Shown here one piece after another: positions 9,120 to 18,213 of a DNA stretch of 64,000 nucleotides. The position numbers were made by a program, and so were the translations under genes. Origin of the DNA: an uncultured Propionivibrio sp. GTDB lineage: Bacteria > Pseudomonadota > Gammaproteobacteria > Burkholderiales > Rhodocyclaceae. The notes beneath the pieces were generated by a model, which saw nothing but the letters and a program-made list of their open reading frames with translations, ran no database searches and was not told the origin of the DNA. The stretch covers positions 1 through 64,000 of the forward strand of contig CALAIL010000017.1 of assembly GCA_937923255.1 (NCBI GenBank), written 5' to 3'. Within the stretch, counting starts at the first letter, position 1, and each line of letters opens with the position of its first letter.

Positions 9120-10451
9120 TTATTTGCGGCGCTTGCCCTTTGCCGGTGCACGTGCGCCCGCAGACGACAGCGCTTGCGTCCGCGCCACGGCGTTATCCAG
9201 CGCTTCCTTGGCCGGTTTGCGATTCGCCCAGACGGCTTCCAGCTCCTCGTCGATCACGATACGCATTCGTTCGTTCTGCGCCGGACGCAGCTTCGGCATG
9301 ACGGCATGCTGGCTCAACTGTCCTTCCGCCACGCGCAACGCCGCCATATCCTGGTTCAGCAGACGGCTGGAGGCAGTCGCCTTAGCCACGGGCGTCAGCG
9401 GCAGAAAACCGCCGGCCGTCGTCATGTTAATCTGCACTTCCGGGCTGAGCAGATAGTTCACAAACTGTGCGACACCGCGGGTTTCCGCAGGGCTGAGCTT
9501 GTCGAGCGCCCACAGTGAGGCGCCGTCGGCCAGCGTGTTTTTCGGTGCGCCATAAACATCATCGTGATACGGCAATGCAGAAACGCCCGCTTCGACCGTC
9601 TTGTTCGCCAGCAGCTGCGGATAGAGCGAAGAGGTGCTGGTCAGCATTGCGCATTCGCCGCTGGCAAAGCGCTTATCGCCCTCGTCGCGGCGGCCGGCCG
9701 GATGGAAATAATTGGCTTTAACCCAGGAAGCCATCATGGCGATGTGCTTGACCTGCGGCAGGCTGTTGAACGTCGGCCGACCTTTGGCATCGCTGACGCT
9801 GACGCCGTCCCAGGCGCTCAGGTTATCGATAAACACCCACACCGGCCATGAAGTCGTGAAGGGGCAGGTGACGCCCGAAGCGTACAGCGCGCCCGCCGTA
9901 TCCTGCATCTGCTCCCAGGTCTTCGGCGGCGTGTCGGGATTCAGGCCCGCCTTGCGAAACGCGGCTTTGTTGATATAGAGCACCGGCGTCGAAAATGCCA
10001 GCGGTAGGGCCGACAACTGGCCGCGTCCATCGACCAGGCCTTCGCGCAAAGCAGGCGAGAGCTTACGGGCATCGAACGGGATTTTTGCCGCCTTCATGAT
10101 CGCATGCAGCGGTTTGAAACGCGCACGCTGTGCGACAAACTGTTCCCGTTCGGCGCTCGTCACCAGATTCAACTGTTTGGGCGCTTCGCCCGCCGCACGG
10201 CGCACCAGCGTCACCCGCACGTCTTTATGCTGATTGTTGAAGGCATCGATCAGGGGCATGATGCGTGCCACGCGATCTTCTTCGAGCTGATGGCCGAGCG
10301 CAATTTCAGCCGGGCCGCCGGCCGGCACGGCAGCGGCCGGCGCTTTACGGGGCGCCTTGGCCTTGCCGCGCGCCGGCGCAGCAATCAGTGAGGAAGAAAA
10401 GACAAAGGCGCCCAGCGTCGTCAGCGAAATTGCCAGCCATGTTTTACGCAT
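9120..10451 (-). CDS. Extracellular solute-binding protein (UgpB-like)
   Basis: A 443-residue periplasmic binding protein of the family 1 sugar / glycerol-phosphate type. An N-terminal signal peptide (MRKTWLAISL, hydrophobic core, cleavage near Ala25) is followed by a lysine- and alanine-rich linker to ~residue 48. The binding-protein fold then shows LPLAFSTPVLYINKAAF, TWEQM and FASGECAML. It most resembles UgpB-type proteins that capture sn-glycerol-3-phosphate or oligosaccharides. No permease or ATPase gene is adjacent, so it is an orphan and its ligand is unknown. The C-terminus is a short basic tail. An AAGGAAT Shine-Dalgarno precedes the ATG at 10451. Confidence 0.85.
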   Translation of the reverse strand: MRKTWLAISLTTLGAFVFSSSLIAAPARGKAKAPRKAPAAAVPAGGPAEIALGHQLEEDRVARIMPLIDAFNNQHKDVRVTLVRRAAGEAPKQLNLVTSAEREQFVAQRARFKPLHAIMKAAKIPFDARKLSPALREGLVDGRGQLSALPLAFSTPVLYINKAAFRKAGLNPDTPPKTWEQMQDTAGALYASGVTCPFTTSWPVWVFIDNLSAWDGVSVSDAKGRPTFNSLPQVKHIAMMASWVKANYFHPAGRRDEGDKRFASGECAMLTSTSSLYPQLLANKTVEAGVSALPYHDDVYGAPKNTLADGASLWALDKLSPAETRGVAQFVNYLLSPEVQINMTTAGGFLPLTPVAKATASSRLLNQDMAALRVAEGQLSQHAVMPKLRPAQNERMRIVIDEELEAVWANRKPAKEALDNAVARTQALSSAGARAPAKGKRRK

Positions 10452-10554
10452 TTTTTATTCCTTCAGAATGAAAGATGCCATTATAAGGACAGAGGCATCG
10501 CTTGTCCGCCCCCAAATGACATGGCGGCGGCGTGTGCGTCGTCAGCCGGATACA

Positions 10555-10593
10555 CTATGTCTATGCGTGTATAATCCATCGCCTATGTCTATG
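10555..10593 (+). promoter_or_regulatory. Candidate rhlE promoter region with 11-bp direct repeat
   Basis: A TATAAT hexamer at 10570-10575 lies between two copies of CTATGTCTATG (10555-10565 and 10583-10593), about 50 bp before the rhlE start. The -35 is not clear. The repeat may be chance or a regulator site. Confidence 0.4.
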
Positions 10594-10624
10594 TATTTGC
10601 ATCATTTACCTACAGGCGCTCCCG

Positions 10625-12088
10625 ATGCGGTTTGATGAACTCGGCCTCGCGCCAGAACTCCTGAAAGCCATTGCCGACGAGGGTTACACGCAGCCGACGC
10701 CGATCCAGGCGCAAGCCATCCCCATCGTACTTTCCGGACGCGATCTCATGGGCGGCGCCCAGACCGGCACCGGCAAAACAGCGGCGTTCGCGCTGCCGCT
10801 TCTGCAACGCATCCTGCCGTTCACCAGCAACAGCCCCTCACCCGCGCGCCATCCCGTACGCGTCCTCATTCTTGCACCGACGCGTGAGCTGGCCATTCAG
10901 GTCTACGAGTCTATCGTGACTTACGCCAGATATTTACCGATCCGCAGTCTATGCACTTTCGGCGGTGTCGACATCAAGCCGCAGATTGAGGAAATCCGCC
11001 GCGGGGTCGAAGTGCTTGTCGCCACCCCTGGCCGCCTGCTCGATCTGGTCGAGCAAAAATGCCTGAATTTTGGCCAAGTACAGGCGCTGGTGCTTGACGA
11101 AGCCGACCGCATGCTCGACATGGGCTTTATCCCCGATGTCACACGTATCATCAAACTGCTGCCCGCGCAGCGGCAAAGCCTGTTGTTCTCGGCCACTTTT
11201 TCGGAAGAAATCAAAAAGCTCGCCGACAAAATGCTCCACGCGCCGACGCTGATCGAAGTGGCACAGCGCAACACGGTATCGGAAACCATCGAACATCGCG
11301 TGCACCCGGTCGCAGCGACCGCCAAACGCGCACTGCTCGTCAAGCTGCTGCGTTCGAAAGAGTTCACGCAAGTACTGGTCTTCACACGGACGAAAATCGA
11401 GACCAACCGGCTTGCCCGGGAACTTCAGCGGGCCGGCATCGCAGCAGATTCAATCCACGGGAACAAGAGCCAGAGCGATCGTCTGAAAGCCCTCGAATCC
11501 TTCAAGGAAGGCACGACGCATGTGCTCGTTGCCACCGACGTTGCCGCACGCGGGCTGGATATCGACGATCTGCCGCATGTCATCAACTACGAGCTGCCGC
11601 ATACGCCCGAAGACTATATCCACCGCATCGGCCGCACCGGGCGCGCCGGCAAGCATGGCACCGCCGTTTCCCTGGTCACTGCCGATGAGGTGCGCTATCT
11701 CGTCGACATCGAAAAGCTCATCAAAAAACCTATTGAGCAGATCATCATTCCCGGTTATGCGCCGGATGAGGACTATGAATACCCACCGAGCGGAAAGAAA
11801 AAACGCTCGTCGCGTACAGCCGGCCACGAGGTATCCGCTACATCATCGACGCGTGGGCGCCGTGCGATCAAGGCATCCGGGGCACCAGCGCCGATCAGCA
11901 CAATCGCGCCCGACGGCTTTGACTTCAGCAAACCCTACGAACCCAGGCAGAGCGCACCATCTGCCGCCGGGCAAACACGGGCATCCGCCGCCCCCGGCCT
12001 TGACCGGAAGCGCAAGCCGCTTGCCGCACTGTTAGGCGGTCAACGCTCGCCCAACAAGGCCAATCCTGATCAACATTCCGGCCAATAA
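10625..12088 (+). CDS. rhlE: DEAD-box ATP-dependent RNA helicase, RhlE type
   Basis: A 487-residue DEAD-box helicase that remodels RNA or RNP, probably in ribosome maturation and RNA decay. Motifs run in order: Q-motif (GYTQPTPIQ), AQTGTGKT (45-52), PTRELA, TPGR, DEAD (158-161), SAT (189-191), and HRIGRTGR (333-340). After ~residue 385 the protein ends in a low-complexity basic tail with KKKR and RGRR clusters, as in RhlE rather than DbpA. I moved the start 31 codons into the frame, to MRFDELGLAP at 10625, because the upstream residues do not match the family and contain the likely promoter. It is transcribed divergently from the solute-binding protein gene. Confidence 0.93.
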   Translation: MRFDELGLAPELLKAIADEGYTQPTPIQAQAIPIVLSGRDLMGGAQTGTGKTAAFALPLLQRILPFTSNSPSPARHPVRVLILAPTRELAIQVYESIVTYARYLPIRSLCTFGGVDIKPQIEEIRRGVEVLVATPGRLLDLVEQKCLNFGQVQALVLDEADRMLDMGFIPDVTRIIKLLPAQRQSLLFSATFSEEIKKLADKMLHAPTLIEVAQRNTVSETIEHRVHPVAATAKRALLVKLLRSKEFTQVLVFTRTKIETNRLARELQRAGIAADSIHGNKSQSDRLKALESFKEGTTHVLVATDVAARGLDIDDLPHVINYELPHTPEDYIHRIGRTGRAGKHGTAVSLVTADEVRYLVDIEKLIKKPIEQIIIPGYAPDEDYEYPPSGKKKRSSRTAGHEVSATSSTRGRRAIKASGAPAPISTIAPDGFDFSKPYEPRQSAPSAAGQTRASAAPGLDRKRKPLAALLGGQRSPNKANPDQHSGQ

Positions 12089-12247
12089 TCGAACCTGCGA
12101 GATTGACCGGCGGCCGGACTCTGCGCCGTTCTGACCTAGCACTTTCCGCCGTCGCCATCCAAGCCACTTCGCAAAGTCATCAAGGTTATTTTTCCGCCCT
12201 TCCCCGCGTTTTCCCGCCCTATCCCAGCCTGGCTCGCCATCTTCCAG

Positions 12248-13090
12248 TTATTTCGCATCCATCGGCTTATGCCGCCTGGAAGATTTGGAAGTTCCCCTGC
12301 GTTTGCGGGAATCTGTCGGGCGCGTGGGCGGCGGATTCCCCACCAATTTGAGCACCGCCACCGAAACATTGTCCCCGATGCCTTGCGCCCGCACTCTTGC
12401 CTGGGCAATCAGCGCATCACACGCCCTACGCGCGGATAGTTTGGTGACAACCAGGCCAAGCTCGGCGTCTGTAAAGTAATCCCAGAGGCCGTCCGAACAC
12501 AGCAAGAAAGCGTCACCCACCCGCAGATCGTTCGCTTCTCCATAATCAATATACGGTGCTTCGATGCCGCCCAGCGAGGTCACGAGCACATTACGGCGCG
12601 GATGTTTTTCCGCCTCGTTCGGCGAAAGCAAACCATTGGCCACCAAAAATTCGACATAGGAATGATCCGTTGTCCTCGATAGCAGACGCTTCCCGCGGAA
12701 ATGGTACAGGCGGCTGTCGCCACAGTGCGCCCAAGTCGCCTTATTGGATTGCAGCAGCAGCATCACGGCCGTACTGTGCGGATCTTTTTCATTGACGAAG
12801 CGCAAGGCTTTGATCAGCATGTGCGCTTCGTTAATATTGGCTTCGAACAGCTGTTGCGGCGATTCATGGCGTACAAAATAACGCTCGAAATTGCCGCGTG
12901 CCGTATGGATGACCTGCTGTGCGGCAAGCGCCCCGCCGGCATGACCGCCCATGCCATCCGCCACAACGGCCAGCACAAGGTCACCGCTCGGGTGCGAAAG
13001 CAGGACCACACGATCCTGTTGTTCGGCGCGGTCGCCCTGATGCTGCGCAACACAGGCATCAATACTAATCGCCGTCTGCTTTTTTAACAT
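12248..13090 (-). CDS. PP2C-family serine/threonine phosphatase
   Basis: A 280-residue metal-dependent protein phosphatase of the PPM/PP2C family (bacterial Stp/PrpC-like). Metal-binding and core motifs are ADGMGGHAGG (44-53), HCGDSR (122-127), CSDGLWDYF (198-206) and GDNVSV (239-244). No membrane segment is seen. The last ~30 residues form a basic, low-complexity tail. The start at 13090 has AGGAAG immediately upstream. No kinase or FHA partner is adjacent, so its substrate is unknown. Catalytic residues look complete. Confidence 0.9.
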   Translation of the reverse strand: MLKKQTAISIDACVAQHQGDRAEQQDRVVLLSHPSGDLVLAVVADGMGGHAGGALAAQQVIHTARGNFERYFVRHESPQQLFEANINEAHMLIKALRFVNEKDPHSTAVMLLLQSNKATWAHCGDSRLYHFRGKRLLSRTTDHSYVEFLVANGLLSPNEAEKHPRRNVLVTSLGGIEAPYIDYGEANDLRVGDAFLLCSDGLWDYFTDAELGLVVTKLSARRACDALIAQARVRAQGIGDNVSVAVLKLVGNPPPTRPTDSRKRRGTSKSSRRHKPMDAK

Positions 13091-13209
13091 CTTCCTGCAT
13101 ATTCCATTGAGTCGGTATCCGCACCGACGCCTTCCGCTATAATCAGATCACGGTATGAGACACCGCTTTTTTCTACCGTCTTCCATCTATTTTCCTTGGG
13201 AATAGTCCT

Positions 13210-13770
13210 ATGAGCAACCGTCTCTCACAAATTGTCACCCGTACCGGCGATGCCGGCACCACTGGCCTCGGCGATGGGTCGCGCGTCCCCAAAGACTGCC
13301 AGCGCATCGATGTCATCGGCGAGGTTGATGAACTCAACTCGACGCTGGGCGTACTGCTTGCCGAAGATCTGCCGGAAACCATCCGCCAGCCCTTGCTGCA
13401 AGTGCAGAACGATCTGTTTGATCTGGGCGGTGAAATTTCCATCCCCGGCTATGCCACCATCGGCGAGACGCACATTCTGCGCCTCGAACAACTGGTCGCC
13501 GACTTTAACGCCGAACTGCCGCCGCTCAAGGAATTCATTCTGCCCGGCGGCACGCGTGCCGCAGCGCTGGCGCACCTTGTCCGCTCGGTTTGCCGCCGCG
13601 TTGAACGCCGCGTCGTCAGTCTCGGCAACAACGAGCCGCTTTCCGAATACGCGCGCAAATACCTCAACCGCCTATCCGATCTGATGTTCGTCCTCGGTCG
13701 CACGCTGAACCGGGCCTCCGGCCGCGGCGACGTACTCTGGGTTCAGCACAAGCCCGCCGCAAAACCATAA
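13210..13770 (+). CDS. Cob(I)alamin adenosyltransferase, PduO type
   Basis: A 186-residue ATP:cob(I)alamin adenosyltransferase that forms adenosylcobalamin. It has the PduO/MMAB signature: RTGDAGTTGLGDGSR at 11-25, the VDELNS helix at 39-44, and a C-terminal block with VRSVCRRVERR and RKYLNRLSD that binds ATP and the corrin. Length fits the stand-alone enzyme. A TATAAT-like box lies at 13138-13143. No cobalamin riboswitch was recognised upstream and no cob operon is adjacent. Confidence 0.93.
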   Translation: MSNRLSQIVTRTGDAGTTGLGDGSRVPKDCQRIDVIGEVDELNSTLGVLLAEDLPETIRQPLLQVQNDLFDLGGEISIPGYATIGETHILRLEQLVADFNAELPPLKEFILPGGTRAAALAHLVRSVCRRVERRVVSLGNNEPLSEYARKYLNRLSDLMFVLGRTLNRASGRGDVLWVQHKPAAKP

Positions 13771-14123
13771 CGGCGACACAGCGCCCAAGCCGCCTGCCGG
13801 TTCAACAACCGTGCTGGCGGCAATCCACTTCATCCGGAAAATAACGCGCACAAAATTCAAATCGTATCTGCGGGTCGGCACCCCTTCAGAAATACGGTAA
13901 AAGCGCTCGCGGATTCACTGCAGCACGCGGCCATGATAGGCCGGATAAGCGAGACCCTGCCCCAGAACCATTTAGCAGCACGCACCCAGCACAGTAAAAT
14001 CGCGCACCTCGACCCGACCCCTGACGAAAATAGGGGCGCATAATCGTCAAGAGACGGCGCGAGCGTAAAGCGCCTGCAATTTTGCTGGACAGTATGGATG
14101 TCCTGTCCGGGCCTACATTGCTT
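13771..14123. other. Intergenic region between converging genes
   Basis: About 350 bp between the 3' ends of the adenosyltransferase gene (+) and the flotillin gene (-). The reading frames inside have biased, arginine-rich translations and look non-coding. No strong terminator with a T-run was found. Confidence 0.5.
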
Positions 14124-15794
14124 CTAGCGTTTCTTTGACGGTGAATTGTCTTCCTTGGGCGATGGCGCAATCTCCTGACGTACCGCCTCAACCAGACCAT
14201 TGAGGTCGCCGCCTTTCATACCGATCTCGCCTAATACGGCATCGAGAATCGGCTGCTGCGCACGATAAGCCAACGCCGCCGAAACCGCCTGCTCGGCAAG
14301 ATTGCCGCTGCCGGTAGAAGCCGCTTCGCCCGCCGCGCCGCGGCCGCCACGATTCAGGCCGTCGACCTGCACAATCTTGATACCGTCGATTTTTTCCATC
14401 GGCTTCACCGACGCCATAATGATTCCGGGCAAGGCGTCGAGCAGCTTCATCTTGATTTGCATGGCAATCTGCTCGGCCGCCAGCGTATTCAGTGCGGCAT
14501 TGCGCATTTCGATGCCGTTGGCCTCGACCTGATACTGAACCTGCTGCGCCTCGGCTTTGATCTTGACCGCCTCGGCATGATTTTCTGCGGCATCTTTTTC
14601 CGCCTCGGCCGCAATGCGAATGCCGATAGCGCCCTGTTGCGCCGTCTGCTCAGCAGCGACGATAGCAATCTGCTTTTCGCGCTCGGCAATCGCCACTTCG
14701 CGCGCCGTCTTAACCTCTTCCTCGGCGCGCGCGGCCAAAGCGCGCGCTTCATTGGCCTGCTTTTCGGCCTCAGACTGCGCCTTCGATTTCTCGGCGATAG
14801 AGATCAGTTTGTCCTGATCGGCAAGCGTCGTCCGCTTTTCCTGTTCGATCTTCGCTACCTTCACTTCACGGTCGGCCTCAATCTGGCGCTGTTGAACCGC
14901 ACGATCCTTTTCAACCTCGGCCTCCTGCACCAAACGTTCGGCGTCAATCTTGGCCTGCTTCGCCTCGCGCTCGCGCTGCGCCGTCACTGCCGCCACTTCA
15001 GCCGCTTGCTGGGCATGGCGCTCTGCCACCTCTTGTTGCTGCTGCAAGGTGGCAAATGTCTCTTCCTTTTCGATATTGAGCTTGAGCTGGGTCGCCTCGT
15101 AGTTTTTCTGGGCGATCGCCACCGACGTATCCTGTTCGATTTCGTTGCGCTCCTTGGCGCGTTGCTGCGTCTGTTGCGTCAGCTTGGTCAGGCCTTCGGC
15201 ATCAAAAGCGTTCTGGGCATCAAAGAATTTGATCGGTGTCTGGTCAAGACGGGTCAGGCTGACCGATTCAAGTTCCAGGCCATTTTTCAGCAAATCCTCG
15301 GAGACGGCATTCTGCACCGCCTGAATGAAATCGGCGCGCTTGTCGAGCAACTGGTGCATGCTCATCGAAACCGCCGCGGCGCGCAGCGCATCGACGAACT
15401 TGTCTTCGACCAGCTCCTTCAGCGAATTGGGCGCCATGGTTCGTTGCCCCAGCGTTTGCGCTGCATTGGCAACGCCTTCCGAACTGGGGATGACGCGCAC
15501 AAAGAAGGCGGCGACGGCGTCGACACGCAGACGATCAAGCGTAATCAGGCTATCCGCTCCGGCGCGGGACGCTTCGAGCTTGAGGGTATTCATATTGATG
15601 TGCACGATCTCATGGAAGACCGGAAGCACAATGGCGCCACCGTCCATGACGACCTTTTGTCCACCCAGCCCCGTCCGCACAAAAGCCAGCTCCTTCGAAG
15701 CGCGCTGATAAAGGCGCGAAAGCACTAAACCGACAAGCAGCAGGCCGACGAGAATGGCGACGGCCAGAACAACGATCGTGACGAGATTCATCAT
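14124..15794 (-). CDS. Flotillin-family membrane scaffold, YqiK-like
   Basis: A 556-residue SPFH/flotillin protein. One N-terminal transmembrane segment (~4-28) is followed by the SPFH domain (~35-200, with RTGLGGQKVVMDGG). A very long Ala/Glu/Lys/Gln coiled coil covers ~200-420 (EKQANEARALAARAEEE), and a C-terminal oligomerisation region with a Gly-rich part follows. Bacterial flotillins organise membrane microdomains and fluidity. It is the last gene of a minus-strand set with a YqiJ-like OB protein and PspA/IM30, matching the known yqiJ-yqiK pairing. The role in envelope maintenance follows from family and context. Confidence 0.92.
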   Translation of the reverse strand: MMNLVTIVVLAVAILVGLLLVGLVLSRLYQRASKELAFVRTGLGGQKVVMDGGAIVLPVFHEIVHINMNTLKLEASRAGADSLITLDRLRVDAVAAFFVRVIPSSEGVANAAQTLGQRTMAPNSLKELVEDKFVDALRAAAVSMSMHQLLDKRADFIQAVQNAVSEDLLKNGLELESVSLTRLDQTPIKFFDAQNAFDAEGLTKLTQQTQQRAKERNEIEQDTSVAIAQKNYEATQLKLNIEKEETFATLQQQQEVAERHAQQAAEVAAVTAQREREAKQAKIDAERLVQEAEVEKDRAVQQRQIEADREVKVAKIEQEKRTTLADQDKLISIAEKSKAQSEAEKQANEARALAARAEEEVKTAREVAIAEREKQIAIVAAEQTAQQGAIGIRIAAEAEKDAAENHAEAVKIKAEAQQVQYQVEANGIEMRNAALNTLAAEQIAMQIKMKLLDALPGIIMASVKPMEKIDGIKIVQVDGLNRGGRGAAGEAASTGSGNLAEQAVSAALAYRAQQPILDAVLGEIGMKGGDLNGLVEAVRQEIAPSPKEDNSPSKKR

Positions 15795-15849
15795 AGCTCC
15801 CTTAAAAACTGGTTATGAAATCAACGCAAATTTCCCTGCATCAGTGGTT

Positions 15850-16488
15850 TTACAACAACTCCGGATGCGGATTGGCAATCACCAGAAAACGCGAACCGGA
15901 AATCTGTTTGACCAGCAGCACCGATTCACCGGAATTGAGCGAAACATCTTCGCCATCCGGCTCGACATGGACATAGAGCGTCCGGCCGTGTGCATTTTTG
16001 ACCCGCGCCTGCGCAGGATACCCTTTGCGCGCCGTGCCGTTGATGATGACCGCCACATGCCCGACCAGATTTTCCAGCGGCTCGGCGCTACTTTCGTCGT
16101 AGGGGACGAGGCGGGCAATGGCTGCGGCAGAAATCCGCACAACCGGCAGGGCGCCGCAAAAGGCGGCGACCGCCGCGACGAAACTCGGCAAATAGAAGCC
16201 AAACAATGCCTGAACGAGGCCATTGAGCACAAAACCAAGTACCGAGAATGCCGTCAGCAAGATGGCGAAAATAATCAACACCGGCACCTTGCCAACATGC
16301 AGCCAGCCAAGCCATGCGTCGAAAAAGCCGGCGCTCTCACCCACCGATGGATCGGGGATCAGCTCGTCGAGCCAGCCCGAAAGGCTGAAGCCAAGCAATA
16401 GCGCCAGCCCCTCGATCACTGCCAGGGCAATCAACAACATGAGCGCCAGCAGAAAAGGCCAGGATTGCGGGACAAAAAAGAGTTCCAT
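15850..16488 (-). CDS. YqiJ-like inner-membrane OB-fold protein
   Basis: A 212-residue membrane protein. Hydrophobic helices lie near 10-35, 65-95 and 98-125. A soluble C-terminal OB-fold (~135-212, with LVGHVAVIINGTARKG and SGESVLLVKQISG) resembles YqiJ and NfeD-type partners of flotillins. It lies 55 bp upstream of the flotillin gene in the same direction. The fixed pairing suggests it anchors or regulates that scaffold. Family call is good; molecular function is not established. Confidence 0.85.
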   Translation of the reverse strand: MELFFVPQSWPFLLALMLLIALAVIEGLALLLGFSLSGWLDELIPDPSVGESAGFFDAWLGWLHVGKVPVLIIFAILLTAFSVLGFVLNGLVQALFGFYLPSFVAAVAAFCGALPVVRISAAAIARLVPYDESSAEPLENLVGHVAVIINGTARKGYPAQARVKNAHGRTLYVHVEPDGEDVSLNSGESVLLVKQISGSRFLVIANPHPELL

Positions 16489-16505
16489 CGCAACTTCCGG
16501 TCAGG

Positions 16506-17207
16506 TCAATCCGGCACAGACGCATCCGGCAGCGCCTTGGCCGCCTTGATCGTTGCCAGACGCTCACTGATTCGGTGCTCACGTTGCAGTTCGGCGATTT
16601 CCTTGAGTCTGCCCGCATCCCCCACCAGCCCGGAGGTCAGCCCGGTCGCTCCGGTCTGACGCGCCAATACCCGGCCAAATGAAGCCGCCGCGCCGTCCGC
16701 GCGCATCTGACGCCCGTATCCGTCATCATGGGTTTCCGCAACATCCGCCGCTGAAGGCGCACGGCCTAGACGTGCATGATAATCGGCAAGCAGTTGTTCC
16801 AATTCACGTTTTTTGGCAAGCAGCGCAACGACATAACTCTCCAGCTCTTTTGCCTGGTCAGACTGTTCATCGAAATTTTTCTGCAACACAGGCAGCAAAT
16901 CTTCAATATCCGCCTGGCGACCAATCGCCGTTCGCGCCAGATCTTCACGGCCATTCGCCAAAGCGGCGTCAATCTGGGCTGAGAGTGTTTCATGCTCGGC
17001 GTTCAGGCGCGCCATCTGGCTCAATGCCAGGTGTTTTCCGGCTTCGGCTCGACCCAAATCGCCGCGAACCTCATCGGCAACCTGTTCAATTTCGCGTATC
17101 GATTGCATCATCGACGCTTCCGGCGCCAGATTCTCAGCACGATCAAGCAAGGCATGCGCACCGCCGGCAATCAGACGGGAAATACGGGTTGTAATGCTGT
17201 CAGCCAT
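16506..17207 (-). CDS. PspA/IM30-family membrane-repair protein
   Basis: A 233-residue, almost wholly helical protein of the PspA/IM30 (ESCRT-III-like) family. It begins with a helix of the amphipathic membrane-binding type (ADSITTRISRLIAGG) and carries the typical long coiled-coil hairpin (residues ~25-150, REIEQVADEVRGDLGRAE). These proteins coat and stabilise damaged inner membrane. I start at the ATG at 17207, which has AAGGAG seven bases upstream, rather than ten codons earlier. It lies between a small possible ribbon-helix-helix gene and the YqiJ/YqiK pair. No PspF-type activator is nearby, so control differs from the E. coli psp operon. Confidence 0.88.
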   Translation of the reverse strand: MADSITTRISRLIAGGAHALLDRAENLAPEASMMQSIREIEQVADEVRGDLGRAEAGKHLALSQMARLNAEHETLSAQIDAALANGREDLARTAIGRQADIEDLLPVLQKNFDEQSDQAKELESYVVALLAKKRELEQLLADYHARLGRAPSAADVAETHDDGYGRQMRADGAAASFGRVLARQTGATGLTSGLVGDAGRLKEIAELQREHRISERLATIKAAKALPDASVPD

Positions 17208-17724
17208 TTTTACGCTCCTTCTCTCTACGGGTTGCAATGATTTCCATAATTTCGACGATGCCCGGCAGATAGCGTTCGATGGATTCCCGCTCGTAAACTT
17301 CCGGCGCAGAAGTCACCGCCGCGCGCAAAATCCGCGTCAGCAGGCGGAAGCATTGCTGGGCGAGCGCCGCCTCCAGTTCTTTTGCCATCGTTTCGCCCGC
17401 CTCCGCCGTTTCGCTGACAGGCATCGACGAAGCCAGAATCGCCATCAGCTGCGGCACGGTTTCCAGCGCTGCACCGACCAGTTCCGAATGCTGCATACTA
17501 CGGCGCTCCCAGACGGCCACCGAATTTGCCAGCGCCTGCACCAATCCTTTCATCGACTCAGCGCACATCTCCGGATCAGCGCGTTCCGCATCCTGTTGAC
17601 GACTGCCGGCAACCAAAGCGCGCAGCTTTTCACTCGGCGTTTTACCCGTTTCCGGACGTGCCGACAATAACCACTGAAAATCCTCATCCGGCAATCGAAT
17701 TGAAAGCGTCTGCATCTGCGCCAT
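17200..17724 (-). CDS. Hypothetical protein, possible ribbon-helix-helix N-terminus
   Basis: A 174-residue protein not matched to a named family. Residues 4-35 (QTLSIRLPDEDFQWLL, then TPSEKLRALV) resemble a ribbon-helix-helix DNA-binding fold. The rest is helical, with VPQLMAILASS and a charged C-terminus. The start at 17724 has AGGACA just upstream; the longer frame begins with unlikely residues. Its 3' end overlaps the pspA-like gene start by 8 bp, so it leads the operon. It could be a local repressor or a membrane-stress adaptor; neither is demonstrated. Confidence 0.65.
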   Translation of the reverse strand: MAQMQTLSIRLPDEDFQWLLSARPETGKTPSEKLRALVAGSRQQDAERADPEMCAESMKGLVQALANSVAVWERRSMQHSELVGAALETVPQLMAILASSMPVSETAEAGETMAKELEAALAQQCFRLLTRILRAAVTSAPEVYERESIERYLPGIVEIMEIIATRREKERKNG

Positions 17725-18213
17725 ACTTGTCCTCATTAGTCTGTAATTCATATAACTTTGCATCAAATATAAAACAAAAGAATTCAAACGTAAACACTTG
17801 CATTTGTAAATTACAGGAATGCGGCCCAACGCCATCCAGCGCACTACACCGCCTGATCTTTGCTTTTAGAGTCAAAAAATGCGTGCGGAAGCGGACAAAT
17901 TTTTCATGCACCATCCATCCGGAAAGCCGGAAAGGCACATTCCGAACCCGCATTATTCGCCGCATGAGAACCCGCTGCCGGCTTGCCACCATGGGCTGCA
18001 ACCCCGGTTAACGCGTGGCTTGCGGCGACACGCATTGCGCGATGCACGGAGAAGGCATTTTTGCCCTGCCCGCCGCAAGCGCAATGCCGCGCTGGACACA
18101 CTTCCGGCACCTTGCTCGGCAGGCATTGAAGTGATCCAGCGCCCCGTCAATGAGCGTGCGGATCCTGAGCGCCATCAACTACGCGGCAGATTGTTGCAGG
18201 TGACGCCCTCGTT
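17725..18213. other. Upstream region of the membrane-maintenance operon
   Basis: About 490 bp without a credible gene. The part at 17735-17875 is markedly AT-rich and holds a weak minus-strand promoter candidate near 17750-17775 (TTGTTT, 17 bp, TATATG). No sigma-54-type GG...GC element was recognised. The remainder to 18213 holds no clear structure. Confidence 0.4.

Noticed and set aside
13091-13209. Cobalamin riboswitch upstream of the adenosyltransferase gene
   Set aside because: The leader is only about 120 bp and no B12-box-like sequence was seen.
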